Of a stretch of DNA of 64,000 nt, positions 1 through 13,389 are shown piece after piece. The stretch covers positions 3,862,909 to 3,926,908 of the forward strand of contig JAITYX010000062.1 in assembly GCA_021018815.1 (NCBI GenBank). Reading direction: 5' to 3'. The position numbers and the translations under genes are program-made. Source of the stretch: Talinum fruticosum (lineage: Eukaryota > Streptophyta > Magnoliopsida > Caryophyllales > Talinaceae). Each line of letters starts with the position of its first letter. Position 1 is the first letter of the stretch. The notes below the pieces were generated by a model. That model was not told the DNA's origin, did not search any database, and was given only the letters and a program-made list of their open reading frames with translations.

Positions 1-2042
1 GATTCTGCAACAATCAGCTTAGATAAAAGAATATATCATTTATATGACCTGAATGTTGTTGATCGTACAAGAGGTTTTATCACCAGTGCTAATAAGGTTC
101 GTACATACATCAAGGCTATGGAGCCATATTGTCCTTTGGATGAATCTCGATTTCCTATGAGTGAATTACTAATAAATTGGAGGAGCTTACGTGCACTTGA
201 CTTGAATTCTTTAGATATGCAAAGTTTGCCTGATGCAATAGGTAAATTGTTGCATTTAAGATATCTTAATCTCTCGAATTCTAAACTAAAAATGCTACCT
301 AAGTCGTTTACAAAACTAACCAACTTGAAGTTTTTAAACCTAGATAGATGCCCTAATTTGAAACAATTGCCAAATGATTTCAGCAAGTTGTGTAACCTTA
401 GAACCTTGTATGTATATTCTGACGAATATTTTTTGGAGGAAGAGAAGGGTTAAGTTATATGCCATTAGGCATGGGAAAGTTGACTTGTCTTACAAGGCTT
501 AACAAATTCATAGTGGCTCAGAGAAAGCGCAATCTGAAGCAAGATGTTGATGGGCTTGAAAGCCTAAGAGTTTTTAGAGACCTCAAGGGCCATCTTGATA
601 TCTGCATCAGCGAGGATTATAAGCATGTTAAGGAAAGCGGTGGAGGAGGATATTTGTGCAATAAGCAGCATCTCAATTCTATTATGATAGAATGGGCCTG
701 TATCCCTTGGAATACGGAGATTGCAAAAGAGTCTAATGCTGAAGAATTGCTAGAAGACTTCCAACCGCACAGTAACCTCAAAAAGTTAAATATCTGCAGG
801 TATCATGGGTTGATAATGCCAAAGTGGGCAAGAGCAGATAACTTGGCAACCTTTCTCCCAAATCTTGTTAAGATTTCCATCCATGGCTGCCATGGATTGT
901 CGGAACTTCCATGCTTGGGTAAATTGCATTCCTTGAAGACCCTCATAATTTTTGGTTTGTCTAATTTGGAATACATGGAAAATGCAACAAGTAGCACAAC
1001 ATCAAATGCAACAAGGGTAGTGGAAATGATAGAATCACCATCATTCTTTCCCTCTCTTGAAGTGCTTGAGCTAGGGGACCTACCAAAGTTGAAAGGATGG
1101 TGGAGGAGATCTAATGTTCCTCGGTCTGGATTAGGGATGGGAGATGATGATGTAGTGAGTACTGATAGCAGCGTGCAAATTTCTAGTGGTGATCGATTGT
1201 TGTGGTTTCCCCGTCTTTCTCAGCTGGATATAACAAGGTGTCCTAACCTGGAGTCTATTCCTCTATGTCCTACGGTGGAAACTCTGAGTTTGGCAGATTT
1301 CAATGAAAATCTGCAAATGATGAAAAAGGAGGAAGAAGGCCACGAAGAGAAGCGTTGTAGCAATGATTTTGGACATCTGAGACATGATCCCAAAATGAGA
1401 GATATAACCACAGATAATGTGAGACATCTCAAGTCCCTGCCTATGATGACATTTCAATGCCTTACTAACATGCGACTATACAATCTAATGGTGGAGGATC
1501 TGTCAGAAGTACAGGAGGTGTTTCGCAGCTGCTCGTCCTTGCAATTTCTAGAACTTAGACATAGTAACAACTTGAGGAGTATTTCAGGAAGTCTGAAGTA
1601 TCTCACTGCCTTGAAGTGTTTAGCTTTACAATGCCTCACTGAATTGAGATTTGATGGAACTGACGAAGACGAAGAGGATAGCACCAGCACTCTGTGGAAG
1701 TGCCTTGCCCAATGTCTCCATTCCTTGATATTAGCATCACTCCTCAAGGTGGTCGAGTTGCCAAAGGGGATGCGCTACTTAACTGCCATTCAATCCCTCA
1801 AGATTGCAAATCTTCCACTCAAAGATCTACCAGAGTGGATAGGATGTTTATCATCTCTCCACTCCCTCGAAATTTTAAGCTGCAAATGCCTGAAATCATT
1901 GCCACAAACTTTGCGGGATCTCACTTCCCTTAAGCGACTTAAGGTAGGCTTCTGTAACCAGGTTCTCCACGAAAGATGCAAAGAGCCGGATGGGGAGGAT
2001 TGGCCAAAAATTCAACATATCCCCACCGTTGAAATTGATTAG
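1..2042 (+). CDS. CC-NB-LRR (RGA-like) disease resistance protein, C-terminal LRR part, 5' incomplete, one frameshift
   Basis: The reading frame is open from base 1, so the gene starts outside the window. The visible part is the leucine-rich repeat region of an RGA-type intracellular immune receptor, which in this family recognises pathogen effectors and controls the upstream NB-ARC switch. Repeats of the LxxLxxLxL type are clear, for example NWRSLRALDLNSL, LLHLRYLNLSNSKL and TNLKFLNLDRC near 175-360, then the family-typical MPLGMGKLTCLTRL at 459. The end carries the classic C-terminus with EDWPKIQHIP shortly before the stop at 2040. The frame changes between about 440 and 450 in a purine-rich stretch: the first frame hits a stop at 451 while LSYMPLGMGKL continues in another frame. 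This is a one-base indel, either a real mutation or an assembly error. No intron is evident. The shredded paralogue at 13877-41420 aligns to it piece by piece. Confidence 0.85.
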
Positions 2043-5000
2043 GTGCTTTTATTCTCGCTGATCAGATCATGCCCACTCTGGTGAAAGGTAACTTCCCTCA
2101 AAACCAAAAACACATATATTCTTACCTGCCTTCCCCTCTCCCCTCTCTCTGTGTGTATATTTTTTCTTATTTTTTTCATAATTTGGCAATGGGTGATAAG
2201 CGTCTTATTTTAACCAGATGAAAACCTTGATTAGTGAGTGTACATATTGGACTAGACACATCATATCAATAGAGTGAGTTTGTAACAAACTATTGGAGTA
2301 GCCACGTCAATTGTGTCCCTTTAGATCCAAAGGCAATCAGCTGGTTAGCACACTCCATCATTTGAATGCACCAATTAACTTAGTGATCACAATTCTTATT
2401 GCCTTTACCCCCTCCCATTCAATCAAAAACACTGATTAATTACGTTATAACTTCCTTTCTTGACTCCATTAAATTGATTTTTGTCCTTTAATGAACAAAA
2501 GAAATGAACTATAAATCAGGAAAAGAGCGTCTAACGAGCTTTTGTTATCATTGCTGCTACTATTGAATGAACTACACTCTCTGTGAAAGCCAATGTATGC
2601 TGTATAGCCCAATTTTTGAATAAGAATCAATTTAAAGGTCAGGTCTGCTGATGTATTCACAAATTATTTATGTTTCTTGATCGTTTGATTACTTCCTCTT
2701 ATATCAGAGTGTACATTTTTTACTTACAAAGGTTGTTTCGGTCAGATTAAGACTTTTGGTTCCTTGTCCAACAAGACATCAAGTCCAATAATCTTCAACG
2801 TACTTTATCTGGTTGGAGTACTGCTTCATGATGGCAGCTCCTGTCTTCAGAATGCTGGACCTTCTGGGATTAAATGCTTGTAGAAAAAAAGGTAATTTAA
2901 GAGCCCAATGTTCACAATCTTCTAAATCCTTCACATATATTTGCAAACATAAATGGATCAAGCAAGCTAACAACTTGTGTGTTCCATTTCATTTTCCCTG
3001 TGCTTGTTTGACTCTATTTGATATTTTTAATGCCAGTACCCAATAGATTATTCCATACCAAATCAGAAAGAAAGACGTGACTATTTTGTAGAGTTTTTGA
3101 TGTACCTTGTATAAGTTCTTTGACTTAAGGAGTCATTTTTTTTTCAATGCATCTGTAATAATATAGTACATCCAAGAATGAGAATATAGTTTCTTTGCAC
3201 ACTGGATTTGGGAGGTGGACTGCTACATTATATGGCTATCTACCCATGACCTGAAGATTTGTCATCCCAGTGCAGAACCTTGTGAATAAAGACCTGCAGA
3301 ATTTTGCATTAATTTTAACTCTTGCACATGATTTTCTATACATTAATGACCGAACACTGACTCTTTCAGCACGTCTTCATCATGCAGGAGGAGTCAGGTT
3401 GTCGCAAGATCCAATCATATAGCAACATTAAATAATGATAACTTGCTGCAAATCCTCGCAGGGTCTTCAAATGTTTAACTCTTTGAAAGACAGCGACATT
3501 GCCAATCTTTGTGAATTACTTAGATTCACAGAGTTGCACATTGGCAATTTCACTTGTCATTGACAATGAGGTTAAGCTGTGTTCTTACGTGCTAGATGAA
3601 GTGGTTAGCGTTTCGCTTTGCCTGTGGCGTAGTACCAGTGATATTGAAGAAAGGATTGACAAGCTCATATCTTTAGTTTTTTTGTTTTATCATATATTTA
3701 CAAGTTAGCATTTCTAATTTCGGTCAGCTGTTTTCTGGTTTTAGTGAATTTGCTGATCTTAGACAATGGAACTCCTAAAACCTGTGATGATCCTCAAATT
3801 AATGATAATGCCAATTTTGGACCGACCTGAAAATTCCTGCTTGTATTTTTATTGAAAAGTTGATATATAATATATTGTCTCAGTCTTTGATCTTTCTTAC
3901 TAAGAGAAGCATTAGTGGATTTGTCAACAAGTCTATCATAGAGAAAATGACTGGAAGTTTCTCTGTGTGTGTGTGGTCTTTTTCTTTTTAGTTTCAAAGG
4001 AAATTGCTATCTGCTTTTACTACCTTGATTCCCGACTAACTTTGTTACCCATTCAGGACTTCCTGAGATGTGTGTGCAATTGCGCTTGTATGTTAAAATC
4101 AATGTCATAGAACTGCTAATACTTTTAAAGAATCCTCCCCCACCCCCCAAAAAAAAAAACAAAAAAACACACACCCCCAAAAAGTGTATCTTATAATTTT
4201 AAACTGTGCGCTTAAAAGACCTTAGGTGATGCAAGGGGAGTTTGAACTAAGATTACTTGTATTTGCATACTGTGTTCTGCTTGTAACTCTGATTCTCTAC
4301 CATGAAAAGTAAAAAACAGATGAACAAAAAGTCTAGTATTGCCTCCCATCTGTAATTTTCAGCATAGAACTTGATTTTGTGCAGGTCTTTTTACAAGAGC
4401 CCTGGACTGCCTCTCTCTAAAGGCTTATTATCCTGCATCAATTGGATTTCTACTTGAATGGCGTTATCTGAACTGGACTATCCCCAAAAAATAAATATGC
4501 AAACATTTCTCTGCAAAGTCACTTGTTCCCATAAAAAAGTGACGTTTCTTGGAGACCTGAAGTCCCAACTTTCATAATCTGGAAACATCTCTACCTTGTT
4601 TAAGAGTTCCTCACCATACCACATCAGTTCACCTGATTTGATCTCTTATCATTGTTACATATAACTCACAATTTGTGACCAAGTTTAAACATAAGTGAAG
4701 AACAGGTTCTTTTCAGAAGCCCCCCTCCAGTTCCAGAAGACGGAAAACAACCAAGTTGTGTCGTGATGTCCATGCAGCAACGGAGAATATATTTCAGTAG
4801 CCCGTGTCCATAGCTTGATCTGATGTTATGTTTAGGTGCTTGCTACTCTATATTCCACAATCATTTCTTAAACCTGTGATAGTAATCATACAGGCATTCA
4901 GCACCAGTTGATAACTCTGGCCATTTCATTTCTGAAATTGTTATTTCAAAATCTCTGGTTTAGTGTCTCGTCATATAATGATCTCAAATCCCTCTCATGG

Positions 5001-5528
5001 TGTTCTAAATGTCAAAAGAGTCGGTTATCTTTTGGGATAATATAATTTTTGTCTCATTCAGGATGATAAATTAAAAGCAAATCAGAGGCAATGCTTTTGA
5101 TACAGTACAACATCTAAAATATAATTTTAGAGATCCTTTTGTTTGTTTCCAGATAGCTTAAAATGCTCTATGGTAGATTACACAGGTTTGATTCCTCCGT
5201 GCACTGTGGACTCTTGTACCCCATTCTCAATAAACAAGTAGTACAATTTTCTTGAGGTTGAAGAACCCTTGTCCCCTTTTTGTTTTTGGTCCTGTTTGAT
5301 TCATGGCCTTTATAGTTAATTACATGAGTGTATATAAATACAAATTGTATCAGAACGGCAAAAAAAAGGAAATAAGTAAAATTACATAATGTGCATGATG
5401 AAAGGAGAATCAAATGATTGAAAGAATCCTACACCACGCCAGTAACTATTGATTGGTATCCCAAAATCTCGTGTTCAAGCCACGCTTTACTCTCAAGTTG
5501 AAACCTAAAGTGGTCTGCTGTCCATGTC
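2043..5528. other. intergenic 3' flank of the first CNL gene, half of a duplicated flank pair
   Basis: I see no gene here; the small open frames lack any recognisable domain. Many short blocks between about 2065 and 5000 reappear in the same order at about 41705-43830, for instance the stretch reading AGGCTTATTATCCTGCATCA near 4420 against GGGTTATTATCCTGCATCAA near 43133, and GTGAAGAACAGGT near 4696 and 43421. This shows that the CNL gene and its 3' flank were duplicated together. A C- then A-rich low-complexity patch lies at 4135-4180 and a short GT run at 3963-3975. Confidence 0.7.
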
Positions 5529-5965
5529 TCGCTTGATTAGGTTTTAGGAAAGAATCCTAAATCTAATTGTATTTAGATAAGAGTTTGTTTCCTATTTGTA
5601 TTAGGTAATTATCTATGAGAATTATGAGGAAGAGTTTTAGCAAGTTTAGGAGATTTTGTTGGAATGTTGTTATTAGGGTTCTTACCTCTATAAAAGGAGG
5701 GCTTATGTACACCTTGTGATTGTGAAGGGTATGAGCGAACAAAGTGAGGTGAGAGAACCACTCGAGTGGGAGCCCTTAAGGGCGTCCCATGACTATCCTA
5801 GCTAGATGATAAAATGCTCTTGTAAGGAGAGTAGTGTGAGATTAGGGTATATCTCGGGTTTGAGAAGGTCTCGGGATTTGAGATCATTCTTGTACTCTCT
5901 TATAATAGTAATGAATTTGTTTGTGCTCGAGCTGCCCGTGATTTTTCCCGAGTTGGGTTTTCCAC

Positions 5966-6410
5966 CACTACAAGAAAACGCCTGTTTTGATACCAAAAAC
6001 AAAAAGGGTCTCAAAAAGCCCAGAATCGATCTTAGACTCATATTAGAGACCAAACAGAGACCGAATTGCGTCGGTCTCAATAACCTTGGTCACAATTCAA
6101 ATTTAGAGATTGATTTTGAAATTCAGTCTCAACTTAAGACTGACTTCAAAGACCGATTTATATTGGACTTTACTAGAGTCCGACCCAGTCGGTTTCGATT
6201 GAGACTAATTTGAGTCCGTTACTTTCGGTCTCAAATTGAGACCAAAGTTTTTGGTCTCAACGAGAGACCGACTTACTTCGGTTTCACTTGGAGACTAATT
6301 AGAGAGTGTTCAGTATATTCGGTCTCAAATAGAGATCGAATATTTAGGTATCAAAATTGTTGTGCATGTGTAGCCTTTGAGACCGAATATATATTCGGTC
6401 TCAAAATTAG
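5966..6410. repeat. left subterminal repeat array of the first CACTA element
   Basis: GAGACC/GGTCTC-centred units recur every 15-40 bases in both orientations, usually with the extension TTCGGTCTCAA. A perfect 24-bp palindrome (GAGACCGAA, an AT core, TTCGGTCTC) lies at 6379-6402. In En/Spm-type elements such repeats are the binding sites of the TNPA protein; that role here is inferred from position and arrangement. Confidence 0.8.
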
Positions 6411-6599
6411 CAGCTTTTTAAAAACATTTTTTCCCATTTTATTGACCCAAAACCTGTTGTACAAATTGGCAAACCGCCACAATTACATTGTGCTACGGGT
6501 TCGACACAAACCAATGCCATGCACATCCACAATAGTAATCCAAATATAACTCGTCATATCCAACAACCACAAATAACATCCAAAGTTGTTTATAAAACA

Positions 6600-6705
6600 C
6601 TATTACATTCTTCTAACAACCACAAACAACATTCACAATTGAAGTTCCAACAACCACAAACAAAGTCCACAATTGAAGTTCCAACAACCACAAACAAATC
6701 CACAA
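6600..6705. repeat. short imperfect tandem repeat, about 34-bp unit
   Basis: Units reading CACAATTGAAGTTCCAACAA followed by CCACAAACAA occur at 6634 and 6668 with a period of 34 bases, and degenerate CAACAACCACAAA units extend to the left. It lies beyond the 3' end of the minus-strand TNPA-like gene. No function is apparent. Confidence 0.6.
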
Positions 6706-6789
6706 CATCTAGCGTAGTTTTAAGTTATCTACAAAACTAGCAATAGTTAAATATAAAGGCTATAACCACACATACGGACACCTAAGATG

Positions 6790-8160
6790 AGCTTTCGGAT
6801 ATCAAATCGACCAAGCAAGCTCTCAAATATCTAACCTTTACTCATCAATCTCCCCTCTAGCGGCAATAAATGCTTCTTGAGTAGTCCTAAGCTCTTCCTA
6901 AGTCAAGTCGAGTTCGCCTTGAAGCTTAGTGACCAAAGGTGATGCGAATGATTAACTTCCTTAAGCAAAGGCCCCTATACTTGGAGGGCCTCTCGAACAT
7001 GGCGCCAGTCTCACGACCAAGTCCATCTACGGTACCCTTTTACTCCAGCCTCCGTAAGCCTTCAAGAACAACATGTTAGCTGCTTCGTCTCTTCATCCAT
7101 AACAGCAACCTTCTTCAATTCCTCATAAGATTCCTACACCATAATGAATACAACGAATATGTTAATAAAGATATGCAAAAAAACCACCATTTATGTTAAG
7201 AGATGATGATTAAATAAGAAGTGAATTGTTGAATGAAGTATCTATAATAAATCTTTTGCGCATAAGCATCACACCAAATCCTTTGACCATCCGCATCAAC
7301 TTTTGAATGAGTCTCAACAAATAACTCAAGCACCAAATCCTTTTCCTCGTACTTGATGGCCTATCATAAATTTGCATGTAGTAAGTGACCTTGTCATTAA
7401 CATAGTAAATTAGATAATTTTACGTTGAATGGAATGTATCATACATTAAATTTCCTTACCAACTTTTTTGCCCACTTAGTAGCCGATATTGACCCCTGAT
7501 CGTGCCCTATATTTGTTTTCGGGCCGCTTGTCTTGTTCTTCTTGTTTTGTTCTCGAGTACTTCTGAAATCCCGCATTCATTTCCCTTTTATGCTTCAATG
7601 ATGCATGATTATCCTCAATCATCCAAGACACAATGTCATTGTCGGCTTTGTTGGAAGCCTTGCGGACCTCGTCCTTCAATCGAAGTCGTACCTTCTCTTG
7701 CCACAATTTTTTCACTTCAGAATCTAACCCTAAAGCCCAAGTGAATTGTTGCTATACATATCAAAAGTAGCATATTTAGTTGTATCAAATAACAACATAA
7801 TTTACAGAACCATTTGTAAAATTAAATTAAGTAAATTATACCTTAAAATAATTCCACCATAATTGTTTGTGATCTTCCGGTGTTCCCTTCAAACCAGTGA
7901 ATGACCTTCTATAGTCCTGTTTTGATTGTCTCGCTTATGAATGTTGCCAAAGTACGGTTACAAAACCTATAAAAACACACTTTATAAATTAGATCAAGTC
8001 AAATAAGTGAATTTATTAAGAATAACTCATACTAACCAAGAACCATTGGGAGAAATTCGTATTTTTGTACTAGGCTCCTCCAATGGGTGCTCAGGTGGTT
8101 GAGTCTCATCAAAGTATATCCGGGATAAGCCCTTCTCCACTCGATCCATATCTACATAGA
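6790..8160 (-). pseudogene. TNPA-like protein gene (Transposase_24, Ptta/En/Spm family) remnant
   Basis: On the minus strand, pieces of the plant transposase (Ptta/En/Spm) domain are readable in order: a proline-rich leader ending GSW near 8040, then PEDHKQLWWNYFK near 7885-7847, then after a probable intron a segment of about 80 residues from 7715 to 7476 (KKLWQEKVRLRLKDEVRKA followed by the W-rich and N-rich stretch), and a possible THSKVDADGQRIW segment near 7318-7280. This is the DNA-binding accessory protein of CACTA elements. Several stops and frame changes separate the pieces. The exact start and stop cannot be fixed. Confidence 0.65.
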
Positions 8161-8347
8161 ACTTAGAAGAGTGTGTCAATATGAAACAAATATAAATGAT
8201 AATTATATTGCATACAATATGATAGAATTTCTCTTAACTTATAAAATTTCAAACATATGTGAATTTCAGTAACAATATGAAGCAAGTTACCAAACTTATA
8301 ATGTTTTAAATGTATGAGAATTTCATACAAGGAAATGTCTAGGATAG

Positions 8348-11300
8348 TTAAAAAACATTTAAAATAATAAATCTTAAAGTATTCATCTTCATTGTCATTG
8401 AGCTCATCAATATAATCTTTATTAGAACCAATTTGTCCTTCACCAAATTCACCTCTAAGGCATCTCCATCAACCTCATCCATATCATTATCAAAGTATTC
8501 TACGTCATCATCATCTTCAATAACAATGTCAACATCATCGTCTACATCAAACTCGGTTAAAGTGGGCGAGTTATTAGTCTCTTCAACTTGAAACGGTACC
8601 TCTTCTTCGAGGGCATCTATTGTTGACCTTGCCTTCATTTTCATCACAACCTACCAATCTTTCTTACTATTATCTTGGTAGGATAAGACATGAAACAAAC
8701 TTGGGTAACTTGGTTGACAAGCACGAAATGATCATAAGTGGAATATCTTTTTGTGTGATTGATATCAACCAATTTATATCCATCGTGGACAACTACCCCC
8801 ATTTATCGAGTCAAACCGTTCACACTTAAATAGTATTTTCTTATATGAACGAAGTTCCCCACATAATACAACTCAATCACATCTAGAAGGATACCATAAT
8901 ATTCCTTTCCGTCTCGTTACTTTCACGCAGTACACTGGTAGTTCGTTTTTGAGTTGCTTTTCCCATATTCATATGTATGGAAGTTGAAGTCATTCACATA
9001 ATAATGACAACTATGAATATATGTCTCTTTGGTTCGAAGGTAAGACCTCTTATGATATCATTGTTGTTGGCAAATTACAAACCTATTCGTCACAATTAAT
9101 GCTCACATATTACTCTCTTAATGAATGTGTCACTTAATTATTTATAACATATAAAACAATTAATGCTTACATATTCTTTGAACCATTCTTAAAACCTATC
9201 CCTACACTTCTTCCAAACGTCTTTCACCCTTATCTTAGGGTTTTGTGTCACCATTTCATTTTCAAAAATCCCGTTGTTAGCAAGTCAACAACATATTAGT
9301 TCCTAATTATGTTTAAACTCATGTGTTTTATAAGATAATGCACCTATATACCATTCATATTCTCCTAAAAGATCACAATTTGAGAGCATGTATGCATGTG
9401 TTACTCGATGATCTCAATGATCCATAAAGCATATTTTCCCTCGTTAGGCACATATCCAACATTGTGCGAGAAAATGTTGAGAAGACCCGAGTCACAAGAG
9501 TCTTGTTCAATTTGTTTCATGTTGCGAGGCAATTCTCTATTCTTGGTATCCACACTATCATCAAAGTAGTTTGGAATGAAGTTTGTTATCTCCTCCATCA
9601 AGTACACATTGCAAATTGAAGATTTTACCCATGCTTTATTGCCCACTTTTCTCTTCAGGTGATGTACAAACTTAACATTCATTTGTCAAACCTCAATGTT
9701 ATGAAATTTAATTCATATTAAAACATCTTCGAATCATAAGAACTTGATGCCTTACCTTTTAAAATCATACATCCACCTATATTGAACTATACCTCCAACT
9801 TTTAGTTCATACGGCAAGTGGACAGACTAAATGCTCCATCACATTGAAGAATAACGGTAGAAAAACTCTTTCCCACTTGCATAGTATTTCAGAAATATTT
9901 TTCTCTAACCAGTTAATCTCATCAACATGAAACTTAGAGGAGCGTAAATCTCGAAAGAACTCACTCAACTTAGTTAGAGCTTTCTATACGTTGATAGGTA
10001 AGAGTACCCTCAAAGTTATAGGTAACAACCGTTGTATGAAAACATGACAATCATGGCTTTTCATGTTATGCAACAAAGCATTCTTCATATTGATGTACCT
10101 ACTCAAGTTAGAGGCATAATCATCTAAGAACTTTAAATTATGCACACATTCACATAACATTTTACATTGTTCTTTGCTCAACACTTATGGAGTATTCGAC
10201 ATGACCTCTCTCTAACTTCCTCTACCAACCTCTACCATTCGGACATCAAGTTTCCTACACTTATAATGAGTAGACACGTGTCCTTTCTAGCATTCAAGTT
10301 GTCTTTTGTTTTGTTCTCCACATTCATCATTGTGTTTAGAACTTGCTCAAACACATTCTTCTCAATGTGCATGACATCGAGGTTATGTCGAGTTAATAAG
10401 TTCCTCCAATACTGAAGTTCCTAAAATACACTACATCTTGACCAATTGTGACGTCCTCCATACTTGTCCACTTTGCCTTTGTGATATGAGGCCTTCAGCA
10501 ATGATGAAATACGATTCCAAACATCCTCTCTCGTTAATAATGGTTGGCTCATCATGTTCCTCTCTATTTTTGTAAAATGAACTTCTATTACTCCGGAACT
10601 TGTGATTCATTAGTAGAAATTATCGATGGCAATATAACTTGATAGCATGCCATACGCTGGAAAGGAGCTCACAGTCCAAATAAGGGCAACCTTCATTAGG
10701 AAATTTTGCCTCAATGACACATCATACGTCATTATTCCATCCTCCTACAATTGGACTAGTTCCTTTATAAGAGGTTGCATGTATATATCCACATTACCTT
10801 TTGGATTCTTTGGACGAGGAATAAGAAGTGCAATGAGCATGAATTGTTTTTTCATGCACATCCTTGGTGGAAAATTTTATGGGGCTAGCAAGAGTAGGTT
10901 TGTCCAAAATGGCCAAATGGTGAAAATCCATCGATACACAAACCCAACCTTAGAACAAAATGAAGAAAATATGGCATTTAGATGTTTCCATGCCTCACTG
11001 TCTCGATGGATGTACGACAAACCCAATGCCACGTTTGTGTTCACGACGCCATCTCATATTTTCAGCAATCTTTTTGTTACATAAAGGCGTTGTAGTCTAG
11101 GTGCAATTGGGAAATATATAAGTTGTTTTCGAGGGATTTGCTTTCCTTCTTTGGTCATCTCGCAAATATCTTCCTTCCTCACATATTGAACACATATCCA
11201 ACCCTTCATCTTGCTTCCAAAACAACATGCAACCATTCGGGCAAACATCGATTTTTCGATGTGGAAGTTCAAGACCTCCAAACGACTTCTTTATCTCATA

Positions 11301-11708
11301 ATAATTGCCTGCCATATCATTGTTGCTCAGGCAAATAGCCTTCATGAATGATGCAATACCATCAACCGCACGGTGTGGCAAGTTGAAGTCACATTTTAGA
11401 TTTGCTATTTCTTCCGTATTTGATGAAGTGATAGCATGAGGTGCCTCTTGAAGAAATGGTTCTCCATGATGCACCCACCTATATTAGTTTAAATGAAAAC
11501 CATGCTTGTACAAGTGCAACTTTATAGTGTCTTTGTCACGATGAGGCACATTGTGACACTTTATCCATGGACACTTCAAATTTTGGTACCTTTAAAACTC
11601 TTCTTGAAAGCATGCAAAAGCAATGAACTTTTCCACTTTTGCAACAAATACCTTACTTAGATACCTCTCATCAATTCTCTCATACATCAATTCTCTACTT
11701 GGATCCAT
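8348..11708 (-). pseudogene. TNPD/TNP2-type CACTA transposase gene, degenerate
   Basis: The minus strand shows the standard order of this family. The start codon at 11708 opens a transposase-associated domain (MDPSRELMYERIDERYLSK, then CPWIKCHN and a KLHLYKHGF motif). The tnp2 domain follows (KSFGGLELPHRKIDVCPNGC near 11300, QIPRKQLIYFPIAPRLQRL near 11160, a stretch related to NPFGNMSTSYSMWPV near 10930 and MQPLIKELVQL near 10780). DUF4218 remnants lie at about 10184-9400 (KSHDCHVFIQRLLPI), DUF4216 remnants near 8800-8690 (DINHTKRYSTYDHFVLVNQV), and an acidic tail at 8647-8348. Stops and frameshifts occur throughout, so the copy is dead as it stands. The enzyme would cut at the CACTA ends. 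Confidence 0.85.
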
Positions 11709-11826
11709 GGTTGTCAAATTTGATAATGTAAGCATTACACATAATTTTGTAATAACATTTTGGTGTATTATTAAATAACATAGTATTATTTGAAGACAAA
11801 CATTCTATCTTACTAGATAGTAATAT

Positions 11827-11896
11827 TACCTAAGACAACAAGACAAGCATGCATCTTGAACTACCTAAGACAACAAGACAAGCATGCATCTTGAAC
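11827..11896. repeat. two-copy tandem repeat, 35-bp unit
   Basis: A unit beginning TACCTAAGACAACAAGACAA occurs twice in direct succession, at 11827 and 11862, without visible change. It lies just upstream of the transposase gene (which runs leftwards). A recent slippage or repair event is the simplest reading. Confidence 0.8.
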
Positions 11897-11899
11897 TAG

Positions 11900-13389
11900 A
11901 GTTGAAGCTCATGAACTAATAAAGCACATGAACAAAATCAACTTAATGTGAACCTATGGACTTTATAAATCATGATAATGTGTTCCAACTAGAGTTGCTA
12001 TACAAACAGTCTTATATGAAACTTGGTAAGAGCCTAACAAGTGCACATCTTTTATGCTTTTATGTATGATTGATGTTAGAGGTCTACCTAGTTAATTATT
12101 TTAGTATCTACAAACTTTTATCTATAAATTTTAGAGTCGTCTATTATTTTTAGAATTATGTTCCAAATAAAAAGTTCACTCTAAAACTTAAAAATTTGTC
12201 AATACCAGAAATTTTTTTGTCTTATTTAGCTATGTTGTCTTTTGTTATGCTTTGTAGTTTTAACCTTTTGGCTTTTCCAATTAATAAAAAAAGTAATTAT
12301 TATTTTTATTCTATTTTTCTTGAAACATTGAATCCAAAGCACCATGCTATATATGAGAATTCACCAATTCAAAAAAAAAAAAGGTATAAAGACAGACACT
12401 ACACATGTTCAAGCATTGCTGATCAAACTTATAATCAAGGGGGTTTAATTAATTTATTATGATTTAGGATTAGGACCCAACAATTAGAAGCATAACTTGC
12501 TGAGGGCTTCCTATGAATATAACGTCTGGTTGTTTACCATTATTCACCTTAAAACCCACAACTTTTGATAAAATAAAAGGCAAAAAAACTCCCTCATTAC
12601 TTCTCGAAGCATAACATCGAACAAATGATGGGAAAAACAATTAAACAAACCCATCACTTCAAAGACAAACCGATTCACTCACAAACAAGGAGGACAATCC
12701 CATAAAATTCATAAAAAATTCAATTCATTGCTACGAGTTTCATTTGAAATCAAATCAAACTAAAAGTGAGTTTCGAATTAGGGGTATGTATGTATTGCAA
12801 TAGCAAATACTCCATCATCATATAATCAGAAAGTATGATCAAAATATGAGCTCCAAGTAATTAACATGATTAAAGTAATAGTTTTTAATTTATTTTTCTC
12901 AAATCACCCGCATAAATTTAGACAAGCTAAATTCAATATAGAAAAACCAAATGTCAACTTTCAGGGCATGACCCATAAAAAATAAAACTACGAGTAAACA
13001 AAAAAAAATCTGAAAATTGAAATTGCTTCAAAATGTTATGCTTAGGAGATCGGGAATACGAGGGAGCTCGGGGGCACCGGAACAGGAGGAGCCGAGCAGC
13101 GAACGCCGACGAGAGTGGCGGATCGAGAGGAGGTCGGGAACGGCAAGCGGCCACCGGGGCAACAATGGTTGGGCAAGAGATTTAGAGAGAGAGAGTGATG
13201 GTGAGCGACTTAGAGAGAGAGAGAGACGGTGAGCAGCCACCGGGGTAACAACGGGAATGGCGGTTGGGCAAGTGCGTCGAAGGTGGCGACGAGAGGAAGA
13301 GTCGATGAGAGGACGGTCGAGACGAGAGCAAGGGTTTCGTTTTGGAAGGTTCAGTCATAGATCTGAATCGAAAAGGGGGAGAAAGAGGT
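11900..13389 (-). promoter_or_regulatory. 5' region of the first CACTA element: AT-rich intron/leader then GC-rich leader
   Basis: There is no recognisable gene in this stretch. The part 13030-13340 is markedly GC-rich against the AT-rich rest and contains purine-rich GAGAGA runs and a repeated CAGCCACCGGGGTAACAA-like block (near 13150 and 13217). A GC-rich first leader behind the subterminal repeats is common in CACTA elements, so this is probably the transposase promoter and untranslated leader, read on the minus strand. That is inference. Confidence 0.4.

Noticed and set aside
4135..4180. C-run/A-run low-complexity patch
   Set aside because: Simple sequence without further structure; similar patches occur near 32425 and 63140.
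5806..6213. A 135-residue plus-strand open frame
   Set aside because: It crosses the CACTA left end and is built from subterminal repeats.
10647..11084. A 145-residue plus-strand open frame
   Set aside because: It is antisense to the tnp2 region of the CACTA transposase, which reads sensibly on the minus strand.
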